Of a stretch of 5,193 nucleotides of DNA, positions 1 through 5,193 are shown one piece after another. The notes below the pieces were generated by a model. The model saw nothing but the letters and a program-made list of their open reading frames with translations. It was not told the DNA's origin and made no database searches. The translations under genes were made by a program, and so were the position numbers. Numbering within the stretch: the stretch's first letter is position 1; every line of letters begins with the position of its first letter. The stretch is from an uncultured Collinsella sp. (GTDB lineage Bacteria > Actinomycetota > Coriobacteriia > Coriobacteriales > Coriobacteriaceae), in assembly GCA_902495985.1 (NCBI GenBank), contig CABUZF010000107.1, positions 1 through 5,193 of the forward strand, in the 5' to 3' direction.

Positions 1-226
1 CGACGGTCTCGTCGGGGTTCGACACCATGAGGTGCGCGTCGACCGGTACATCGGTGGAGCGCTTGACGGCCTTAAGGATGTCGACGCCAAAGGTGAGGTT
101 GCCGGTAAAGTGGCCGTCCATGACGTCGAAGTGCACGTAGTCGGCACCGGCGATCTTGTCGAGTTCGCCCTTGAGGTTGGCCATGTCGGCCGAAAGGACA
201 GACGGAGCGATTTTGATGGAACCCAT
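1..226 (-). CDS. rpe: Ribulose-phosphate 3-epimerase, N-terminal part (3' end outside window)
   Basis: Rpe interconverts ribulose 5-phosphate and xylulose 5-phosphate in the pentose phosphate pathway. The first 75 codons are present and the frame runs off the window edge. The family's opening is clear: KIAPSVLSAD at 5-14 (S9 in the substrate site), then VHFDVMDGHF at 31-40, holding metal ligand H32, catalytic D34 and M36, then NLTFG at 43-47 and DAHLMVSNPDE at 63-73 with metal ligand H65 and M67. The usual DGHFVPNLTFG reads DGHFTGNLTFG here, a change outside the catalytic residues. The ATG at 226 gives the expected short N-terminus, and GAAAGG lies 8 nt upstream in the 18-nt gap after gpsA. 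The second half, with the second catalytic aspartate and phosphate-binding loop, lies outside. It appears to be the next gene of the same operon. Confidence 0.96.
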   Translation of the reverse strand, partial: MGSIKIAPSVLSADMANLKGELDKIAGADYVHFDVMDGHFTGNLTFGVDILKAVKRSTDVPVDAHLMVSNPDETV

Positions 227-234
227 GGTAGAAG

Positions 235-240
235 CCTTTC
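235..240 (-). promoter_or_regulatory. Ribosome binding site of rpe
   Basis: GAAAGG on the minus strand, 8 nt before the rpe ATG, within the 18-nt gpsA-rpe gap. It is a weaker match to the anti-Shine-Dalgarno sequence than those of der, plsY and gpsA. The gap has no room for a promoter and no hairpin followed by T-run. Confidence 0.65.
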
Positions 241-244
241 TGCG

Positions 245-1252
245 CTAGTCGGTGAGTCCGTAGAACTCTTGAGAAGGGACGCGATCGGTAAGAATCTCGA
301 GCGCCCTATCCAAAGTAACACCGTTGTAGAGCGTTTGCTCCACGGCAAAGGTGAGCGGAATGTCTACGCCCAGTGAACGGGCAAGCTCGCTCACGCTGCG
401 GGCCGCGACGGCGCCCTCGACAACCATATGCGTGCGCGTCTGGTACTCGTCGAGCGACACGCCGTGGGCAAACTCGTAGCCAAAGGTGCGGTTGCGCGAA
501 TGCTCCGAGGTGCAGGTGGCGATGAGGTCGCCCATGCCGGCAAGTCCCATGCAGGTCATAGCTTGACCTCCGCGGGCGTGTACCAGACGGCTGATCTCGG
601 CCAGACCACGCGTCATGATGAGGGCGAGCGTGTTGTCGCCCGCGCCCGAGCCGGCGGAGATGCCGCACACGATGGCGATGACGTTTTTCATGGCGCCGCA
701 AACCTCGACGCCGGTCATGTCCTGCGACAGGTAGATGCGGAAGGCCGTGGATAGGAGCAGGTCCTTAAAGGTCTCCCCTACCTGTGGGTCTTCGCTGGCG
801 ATGACGGCGGCAGAAAGTCCGCCGCGGCAAATCTCCTCGGCATGGTTGGGGCCCGAGAGGGTCGCCACGCGCGCCTCGTTGCCGATCTCGCTGGCGATGA
901 CCTCGCTCATGAGCAGGCCGGACTCGGGCTCAATGCCCTTGGTGAGGCAGAGCACCGGGGTATCGGCGGCGATAAAGGGCGCGGCCTGGTGGCACACGCT
1001 GCGAAGGTGCGTCGAAGGAACGGCAAAGATGATGGCCTCGGCGCCGTCGAGCGCCTGCACGAGCTCGGTCGTGGCGACGACGTTGCCGGGCAGCTCGTAG
1101 CCCACAAGGTAGCGGGGGTTGCGGTGCTCGCCATTGATGCCGGCGGCCGTCTGCTCGCTATGGGCCCACATGGTCACGCGCTCGGCTCGCGCGGCGGCAA
1201 GGCCGGCGACGGCGGTTCCCCAGGAGCCGGAGCCAATCAGCGCAACATTCAT
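245..1252 (-). CDS. gpsA: NAD(P)-dependent glycerol-3-phosphate dehydrogenase GpsA
   Basis: GpsA is a cytoplasmic enzyme that reduces dihydroxyacetone phosphate to sn-glycerol 3-phosphate, the backbone for phospholipids and the substrate of the adjacent PlsY. The 335-residue length is normal. The N-terminal Rossmann fold shows GSGSWG at 7-12, followed by FAVPS (76-80) and LTKGIE (103-108, with conserved K105). SGPNHAEE at 133-140 is the family's SGPxxAxE signature. The C-terminal catalytic domain has GAMKNVIAI at 186-194 (K189 matches the catalytic lysine), GMGDLIATC at 239-247 and SRNRTFG at 252-258. The ATG at 1252 opens directly into the nucleotide-binding strand (MNVALIGSG), and AGGAG lies 6 nt upstream, overlapping the plsY stop. 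rpe follows after 18 nt. No damage or odd residues are seen. Confidence 0.98.
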   Translation of the reverse strand: MNVALIGSGSWGTAVAGLAAARAERVTMWAHSEQTAAGINGEHRNPRYLVGYELPGNVVATTELVQALDGAEAIIFAVPSTHLRSVCHQAAPFIAADTPVLCLTKGIEPESGLLMSEVIASEIGNEARVATLSGPNHAEEICRGGLSAAVIASEDPQVGETFKDLLLSTAFRIYLSQDMTGVEVCGAMKNVIAIVCGISAGSGAGDNTLALIMTRGLAEISRLVHARGGQAMTCMGLAGMGDLIATCTSEHSRNRTFGYEFAHGVSLDEYQTRTHMVVEGAVAARSVSELARSLGVDIPLTFAVEQTLYNGVTLDRALEILTDRVPSQEFYGLTD

Positions 1253-1258
1253 GACTCT

Positions 1259-1263
1259 CTCCT
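1259..1263 (-). promoter_or_regulatory. Ribosome binding site of gpsA
   Basis: AGGAG on the minus strand, 6 nt before the gpsA ATG. Its first two bases are the last two bases of the plsY TAG stop codon. Confidence 0.85.
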
Positions 1264-1945
1264 ACTTATCGTCGGGCTCGGTGACGCGCTTGGTAAACGA
1301 GAGCTTGGACTCCTTGCCCGTCATGAGCTTTTTGATGTTCGCACGATGGGCCCACACCACGGTAATGCCGATCAGCGCCATGCAAAACTTAAGTCCCAGG
1401 CTGCTGTACGGAAAGACCGCGCAGACGGCAATGGGAAGACCGATGGCCGCGGCGAGCGAGCCCACCGACACGAACTTGGTGATGGCGACGGCCACGATAA
1501 ACATGCCCAGCAGCGACAGGCCAATAGGCCAGTACCAAGCGAGGATGACGCCCAGACCAACCGCGATACCCTTGCCGCCGTGGAAGTTGAGATAGGGCGA
1601 GAAGATATGGCCCCACACGGCTGCCAGGCAGATGACGCCGAGCATCCAGTCGCCGGCGGCGCCGGGGGCCATAATGCTCACGGGGAAGCCATAGCCCAAG
1701 TCGGCAATGAGCGGACGCGCGATAAGGACGCAGATGGCGCCCTTAAGGCAGTCGAGCAGCAGCGTGAGCGCGGCCACCTTGGGGCCGGCCACACGCAGGG
1801 CGTTGGTGGTGCCGATGTTACCGGAGCCCGCCTTGCGGATGTCCGTGTGGTTGAACACGCGGCCCAGAATCAGGCCAAACGGAATCGCCCCGATAAAGAA
1901 CGAGACCACGGCGCAGATGGCGGTCAGCAGAATCGGATTATGCAT
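1262..1945 (-). CDS. plsY: Acyl-phosphate:glycerol-3-phosphate acyltransferase PlsY
   Basis: PlsY is an integral membrane enzyme that moves an acyl group from acyl-phosphate (made by PlsX, not in this window) to the sn-1 position of glycerol 3-phosphate, giving lysophosphatidic acid. The 227-residue product is very hydrophobic, with about seven likely membrane segments. It carries the three conserved cytoplasmic motifs: GSGNIGTTNALR (40-51), GHIFSPYLNFHGGKG (112-126) and WAHRANIKKLMTGKESK (198-214). LDCLKG at 64-69 is also typical. It is somewhat longer than many PlsY proteins (about 190-215 residues), with extra residues between LDCLKG and motif 2 and a charged tail. The ATG at 1945 lies within the end of der (8-nt overlap), with AAGGAG 7 nt upstream, so translation is probably coupled to der. 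gpsA, which makes its substrate, follows after 9 nt. Identification is firm. Confidence 0.97.
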   Translation of the reverse strand: MHNPILLTAICAVVSFFIGAIPFGLILGRVFNHTDIRKAGSGNIGTTNALRVAGPKVAALTLLLDCLKGAICVLIARPLIADLGYGFPVSIMAPGAAGDWMLGVICLAAVWGHIFSPYLNFHGGKGIAVGLGVILAWYWPIGLSLLGMFIVAVAITKFVSVGSLAAAIGLPIAVCAVFPYSSLGLKFCMALIGITVVWAHRANIKKLMTGKESKLSFTKRVTEPDDK

Positions 1946-3272
1946 CCTTTTGCTCCTTCTTCCTAAAGAAGAGTCGAATGGGCGTGCCGGAAAAATCGAA
2001 GGTCGAGCGCATACGGTTTTCCACGTAGCGCTGATAGGTGTCGTTGACCAGATCGCTGTGGTTGACGAAGAACGTGAACGTCGGCGGGTTGACGCCCGTC
2101 TGGGTCACGTAGTGCATGCGCAGGCGGCGCTTGCCGTCCACCACGGTATGACCGAACTCGCGCAGATCGGTGAGGAACGTGTTGAGGCGCGAGGTGCTGA
2201 TCTTTTGCGAGCGCGTCTTTTCGGCGGCGTCGACCATCGCCCAGATCTTCTCGACGCTGCGGCCAGTGAGGGCAGAGATGCGCAGGTACTGGGCCCAGGG
2301 AGCCATGACGCCCAGACGGCGGTCGATGGTCTCCATGCAGGCCTCGCGCTTACGGTCATCGTCGAGCAGATCCCACTTGTTGAGCAGCACAACGATGGCG
2401 CAGCCGCGCTCGATGGCAAGACCCATGACCTTCTGGTCCTGCTCGGTAACGCCCACGGAGGCGTCGACGACGAGCAGCGCCACGTCGGCGCGGTCGATGG
2501 CGCGCAGGCCGCGAACCATGGAGTAGTACTCGATGTTCTCGTACACGGTGCTCTTCTTGCGAATGCCCGCGGTGTCGACCATGCGGTAGTGCTTGCCGTT
2601 GCGCTCGACGACCGTGTCGATGGCGTCGCGCGTGGTGCCGGCAATGTTGGACACGATGGAGCGGTCGGCGCCCAGGATGCGGTTGAACAGCGAAGACTTA
2701 CCGGCGTTGGGGCGGCCGATGATGGCGACGTTCAGCGCGTCGGGGAACTCGTCGGCGACTTCGTCCTCTTCCTCGGGAAGCAGGGCCACGATGTCGTCGA
2801 GCAGGTCGCCCGTGCCGTGGCCGTGCAGGGCCGAGAGCGGCGTGGGCTCGCCGATGCCGAGCGAATAGAACTCCCAGATGCTGTCGTTCTCGCGATCGGG
2901 GTTGTCGAGCTTGTTCACCAGCAGAAAGACCGGCTTGTCGCAGCGCTTGAGCATGCGAGCGACCGACTCGTCCTCCTCGGTAACGCCGGTGCGGCCGTCG
3001 ACCACAAACAGGATGACGGCGGCTTCCTCGGCGGCGGCGAGGGCCTGGTCGCGAATGGACGTGGCGAAGACGTCATCGCTCTTGAGCGGCTCGATACCGC
3101 CCGTGTCGACGATGGTGAACTCGCGGCCGTTCCAATCGGCCGTGTGATACGAGCGGTCGCGCGTGACGCCGCGGGACTCGTGGACGATGGCGTCCGAGGT
3201 CTGGGCCAGGCGGTTAACGAGCGTGGACTTGCCCACGTTGGGGCGTCCGACGACGGCGACGATAGGTTTCAT
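1938..3272 (-). CDS. der: Ribosome biogenesis GTPase Der (EngA)
   Basis: Der is an essential cytoplasmic tandem GTPase that binds the 50S subunit and supports its late assembly. The 444-residue product has the full family layout. GTPase domain 1 shows a P-loop GRPNVGKST at 9-17, switch I threonine T37 (RGVTRD), DTGG at 56-59, NKLD at 120-123 and SAL at 147-149. An acidic linker (about 167-176) precedes domain 2, which has GRPNAGKSS at 186-194, GTTRD at 212-216, DTAG at 233-236, NKWD at 298-301 and SALTG at 333-337. A C-terminal KH-like domain (about 350-438) ends in the family-typical GTPIRLFFRKKE. The ATG at 3272 is chosen because MKPIVAVVGRPNVGKS is a canonical N-terminus and an AAGGAG lies 5 nt upstream. 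The 57 further open codons upstream resemble nothing and overlap the DUF512 gene. The last 8 nt overlap the plsY start. All nucleotide-binding motifs are intact. Confidence 0.98.
   Translation of the reverse strand: MKPIVAVVGRPNVGKSTLVNRLAQTSDAIVHESRGVTRDRSYHTADWNGREFTIVDTGGIEPLKSDDVFATSIRDQALAAAEEAAVILFVVDGRTGVTEEDESVARMLKRCDKPVFLLVNKLDNPDRENDSIWEFYSLGIGEPTPLSALHGHGTGDLLDDIVALLPEEEDEVADEFPDALNVAIIGRPNAGKSSLFNRILGADRSIVSNIAGTTRDAIDTVVERNGKHYRMVDTAGIRKKSTVYENIEYYSMVRGLRAIDRADVALLVVDASVGVTEQDQKVMGLAIERGCAIVVLLNKWDLLDDDRKREACMETIDRRLGVMAPWAQYLRISALTGRSVEKIWAMVDAAEKTRSQKISTSRLNTFLTDLREFGHTVVDGKRRLRMHYVTQTGVNPPTFTFFVNHSDLVNDTYQRYVENRMRSTFDFSGTPIRLFFRKKEQKDA
1953..1958 (-). promoter_or_regulatory. 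Ribosome binding site of plsY
   Basis: AAGGAG on the minus strand, lying inside the lysine/glutamate codons near the end of der and 7 nt before the plsY ATG. Together with the 8-nt gene overlap it indicates coupled translation. Confidence 0.85.
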
Positions 3273-3277
3273 CTGCT

Positions 3278-3283
3278 CTCCTT
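3278..3283 (-). promoter_or_regulatory. Ribosome binding site of der
   Basis: AAGGAG on the minus strand, 5 nt before the ATG at 3272. Its first base is the last base of the DUF512 stop codon TAA. It supports the 444-residue Der start over any upstream start in the same frame. Confidence 0.85.
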
Positions 3284-4725
3284 TAATGGGTAGGGTCAGC
3301 GGGAATAGTGGAATTGGCGGGCGTTGTGCCAAGGATGTGCTCCAGGGTATCGAGCAGCTCATGCGGCATGGTCGACACCGCATGAACCTCGGCGCCGCGA
3401 CTGGTAAGGCTTGCGAGTAAATCGTCACGATGATACTCGTCAAGCGTCATGCCGTCAGCGTTGAACATGAGCTTAGGCACAAAGAGCATAACCCCCGACA
3501 GGTCTTGGGGCAGCTGCTCCAAGATGTCACACGCGACGATGAGGCCGGTCACGTCCACATTGCCGCCAAAGTAGCGGTTCTTGATGGCTGTGACGGTGCC
3601 GGCGAGACCATACGGCGACTCCACAAAGCGCGCCACGGTGTCGCGTGCGCTGGCGCCTGAGAGACATAGAAGCCGCTGGTTGCGGGCGGCGACGGCCTCG
3701 CGGACGCGGGCCAGACGCTCGGCGTCGGTAGTCAGCACGTCGTCGGTCTCGTCCAGATACGAGCGGATCATGCCGATGCCGTCGTAGTACTGCGGGTAAC
3801 CGTCGTAAAAGTCTGCCTCGGGAGGATCGATGCCGGCGTCCAGATAGAACTCGTCGCTCATCTGGAAGGTGTGGCGGCCAAAGCGTTCGTAGGCACGATC
3901 CTGGTAGGGACGGATCATGGCAATGGTCTCGCGTGCTAGCTCGGGCTTGTCGCTGTAGGACCAGCTAAAACGGTTCTGATGCTTGGTAAAACCGAGCGGC
4001 ACAATGCCCAGGCTTGTGATTTGCTCGTGCTCCTCGCAAAAGCGCAGGGTCTTTTCCAGCTCCTCGCCGTCGTTCATGCCGGGGCACAACACGATCTGCG
4101 CGTGAATCTCGATGCCGGCGGCCATGATGGCCTCGAGCACATCCATGCCGCGCTGGGCGTTGCGGCCCATCATGCGTCGGCGGACATCGGGGCTCACGGC
4201 GTGGACCGACACGTTCATGGGGCTCATGTTGCGTTGGATGACGTTTTGCACGTCCTCGTCGGTAAGGTTCGTGAGCGTGACAAAGTTGCCCTGCAAAAAG
4301 CTCAGGCGGTAGTCGTCGTCGCGAATGTAGAGCGTGGAGCGGCCGCCCTTGGGCAGCATAGTCATAAAACAGAACACGCAGGCGTTTACACAGGTGCGCA
4401 TGCCGTCGAAGATGGGGCCATCGAACTCAAGGCCCCAGTCCTCTCCCGGGAAGCGGTCGAGCTCGACTGGGGTGACGCTGTTGTCGCGCGGGTCGAAAAC
4501 CTCGAGGTCGACGGTGTCGTCGTCTGCCTCCCAGAGCCACACGATCATGTCGGTGAGCTGCTCGCCGTTGACCGTGAGCACGCGCATGCCCGGCTCGATA
4601 CCCACATCCCATGCGGGCGATTCGGGACGCACGTTTTTAACGAGCGCGCCCTCACCCGGCTCGGGGTCGCGGCTGCGCCCGTAATCGGCCACCTCGGCGG
4701 CGTATGCGGGTACGGTCTGGTCCAT
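3283..4725 (-). CDS. DUF512 family radical-SAM protein with N-terminal PDZ-like domain, function unknown
   Basis: This 480-residue protein belongs to the DUF512 family (putative Fe-S oxidoreductases), whose reaction is unknown. Residues about 27-75 look like a PDZ domain (ESPAWDVGIEPGMRVLTVNG). A radical-SAM cysteine motif CX3CX2C follows at C112, C116 and C119, then the family signatures DDDYRLSFLQGNFVTLTN (136-153), NVSVHA (171-176) and DEFYLDAG (291-298), with PQYYDGIGMIR at 311-321. The DUF512 region fills the C-terminal half, with VTGLIVACDIL at 392-402. The ATG at 4725 is chosen because family similarity begins just after it. The open frame extends 55 codons further upstream, but that part is Arg/His-rich and overlaps ispH. 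An AAGGAG lies 14 nt upstream, inside the end of ispH. The stop TAA touches the der ribosome binding site. Adjacency to der is, to my knowledge, widespread in Firmicutes and Actinobacteria. The family call is firm; a role in ribosome or envelope biology is only suggested by context. Confidence 0.93.
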   Translation of the reverse strand: MDQTVPAYAAEVADYGRSRDPEPGEGALVKNVRPESPAWDVGIEPGMRVLTVNGEQLTDMIVWLWEADDDTVDLEVFDPRDNSVTPVELDRFPGEDWGLEFDGPIFDGMRTCVNACVFCFMTMLPKGGRSTLYIRDDDYRLSFLQGNFVTLTNLTDEDVQNVIQRNMSPMNVSVHAVSPDVRRRMMGRNAQRGMDVLEAIMAAGIEIHAQIVLCPGMNDGEELEKTLRFCEEHEQITSLGIVPLGFTKHQNRFSWSYSDKPELARETIAMIRPYQDRAYERFGRHTFQMSDEFYLDAGIDPPEADFYDGYPQYYDGIGMIRSYLDETDDVLTTDAERLARVREAVAARNQRLLCLSGASARDTVARFVESPYGLAGTVTAIKNRYFGGNVDVTGLIVACDILEQLPQDLSGVMLFVPKLMFNADGMTLDEYHRDDLLASLTSRGAEVHAVSTMPHELLDTLEHILGTTPANSTIPADPTH

Positions 4726-4727
4726 GG

Positions 4728-5193
4728 TTAGCGGTAAAGCTCCTTGATGCGCTCGACGGCGCGCTCGATGTGTTCTTGCGGGGTGGAGGCTCCGGCGGTG
4801 ATGCCGATGTGGTGAGCGTCGGTAAACCACGCGCCCTGGAGCTCGGAAGCTTCCTCGATGTGATGCGTGTGCTCGCAGGCGTCTGCGCAAATTTGAGCCA
4901 GGCGGCGGGTGTTGCCCGAGTTCTTGCCGCCCACGACGACCATGCAGTCGCAGCGGTTGGCAAGTGTGGCTGCTGCCTGTTGACGCTCACTCGTGGCGGC
5001 GCAGATGGTGTTGATCACACGCAGCTCCTGCACGCGCGGGGTGATAGCCGCCACGACCTCGGCGAGGTTCTGCGCGGTCTGGGTGGTCTGCACGACGAGG
5101 CCTACCTTGCCCTTGAGCGACAAGGCGTTGGCGTCAGCGGCACAGCTCACGACCTGCGCATCGTCGCCTGCGTGGCCTAGAATGCCCTCGACC
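4728..5193 (-). CDS. ispH: 4-hydroxy-3-methylbut-2-enyl diphosphate reductase, C-terminal part (5' end outside window)
   Basis: IspH is the cytoplasmic [4Fe-4S] enzyme that ends the MEP pathway by reducing HMBPP to IPP and DMAPP. The open frame runs off the window edge, leaving 154 codons. The fragment begins at VEG(I)LGHA, which matches the stretch just after the substrate-binding HPE motif, so the first two cluster cysteines lie outside. Visible family marks, in fragment numbering, are QTT at 35-37, the third cluster cysteine C64 in NTICAAT, the diphosphate-binding KNSGN at 90-94, and TAGAST at 132-137. In the E. coli enzyme the corresponding residues are T167, C197, S225/N227 and S269. The protein stops at KELYR*, so it lacks the C-terminal S1-domain fusion known from some Clostridia. 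The GTG near 5150 is internal, not the start. The stop lies 2 nt before the DUF512 start. Identification is firm; full length is unknown. Confidence 0.96.
   Translation of the reverse strand, partial: VEGILGHAGDDAQVVSCAADANALSLKGKVGLVVQTTQTAQNLAEVVAAITPRVQELRVINTICAATSERQQAAATLANRCDCMVVVGGKNSGNTRRLAQICADACEHTHHIEEASELQGAWFTDAHHIGITAGASTPQEHIERAVERIKELYR
4740..4745 (-). promoter_or_regulatory. Ribosome binding site of the DUF512 gene
   Basis: AAGGAG on the minus strand, encoding K-E near the end of ispH. It lies 14 nt before the ATG at 4725, longer than the usual 5-9 nt. No other candidate start or Shine-Dalgarno sequence fits the family's N-terminus, so initiation here may rely on ribosomes ending on ispH. 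Confidence 0.6.

Larger units (their letters stand above)
1..5193 (-). other. Probable single operon ispH - DUF512 - der - plsY - gpsA - rpe
   Basis: All six genes point the same way and their junctions are 2, 10, -8, 9 and 18 nt. No internal terminator-like hairpin or recognisable promoter is seen. Co-transcription is inferred from this spacing. The promoter must lie beyond 5193 and the terminator beyond position 1. Order and spacing of der-plsY-gpsA match a block known across Firmicutes and Actinobacteria. Confidence 0.8.

Noticed and set aside
227..244. The 18-nt gpsA-rpe gap as a possible terminator or promoter.
   Set aside because: It is too short for a promoter and has no inverted repeat or T-run. 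It holds only the rpe ribosome binding site.
842..1966. A 374-codon open frame on the plus strand, opposite gpsA and plsY.
   Set aside because: It is the antisense shadow of two intact, well-recognised genes. The composition is Gly/His/Ala/Asp-rich, without domains or a plausible ribosome binding site.
1707..3293. A 528-codon open frame on the plus strand, opposite der and the start of plsY.
   Set aside because: It is the antisense shadow of der, kept open by the strong G/C third-position bias. The protein is low-complexity (rich in V, A, D, G, H, R), with no recognisable domain, while the opposite strand has all the Der motifs.
3273..3443. A 57-codon upstream extension of der in the same frame.
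   Set aside because: It overlaps the DUF512 coding region and resembles no Der N-terminus. The canonical MKPIVAVVGRPNVGKS start has its own well-placed AAGGAG.
4726..4890. A 55-codon upstream extension of the DUF512 gene.
   Set aside because: It is Arg/His-rich shadow sequence from the ispH coding region. Family similarity starts after the ATG at 4725.
5148..5150. GTG that could be read as the start of a short ispH-like gene.
   Set aside because: The frame stays open upstream to the window edge, and the upstream codons read VEGILGHA, which is conserved IspH sequence. The gene is cut by the window, not truncated.

Overview
The window is a compact stretch of bacterial chromosome with all six genes on the minus strand, so transcription runs from position 5193 towards 1. 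High GC by eye, strong G/C preference at third codon positions and the gene set and order suggest a Coriobacteriia-type actinobacterium of the Collinsella/Olsenella/Atopobium group. That placement is inferred from memory of protein style and gene order, not from a search.

In transcription order the layout is: the C-terminal half of ispH (4728-5193, cut by the window edge); a DUF512 radical-SAM/PDZ protein of unknown function (3283-4725); der, the double-GTPase ribosome-assembly factor (1938-3272); plsY, the membrane acyl-phosphate:glycerol-3-phosphate acyltransferase (1262-1945); gpsA, glycerol-3-phosphate dehydrogenase (245-1252); and the N-terminal part of rpe, ribulose-phosphate 3-epimerase (1-226, cut by the window edge). 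The junctions are 2 nt, 10 nt, an 8-nt overlap, 9 nt and 18 nt. I see no promoter or terminator between genes, so this is very probably one operon, and most ribosome binding sites lie inside or touch the end of the preceding gene.

The clearest functional pair is gpsA-plsY. GpsA makes sn-glycerol 3-phosphate from dihydroxyacetone phosphate, and PlsY acylates it in the first membrane step of phospholipid synthesis. IspH finishes the MEP isoprenoid pathway, Der supports 50S ribosome assembly, and Rpe belongs to the pentose phosphate pathway. The operon therefore groups core envelope-precursor, ribosome and sugar-phosphate functions.

There is no mobile element, CRISPR array, RNA gene, repeat or non-coding stretch of notable size. 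The only protein of truly unknown function is the DUF512 radical-SAM protein, a conserved family. I found no convincing evidence of a previously undescribed system.
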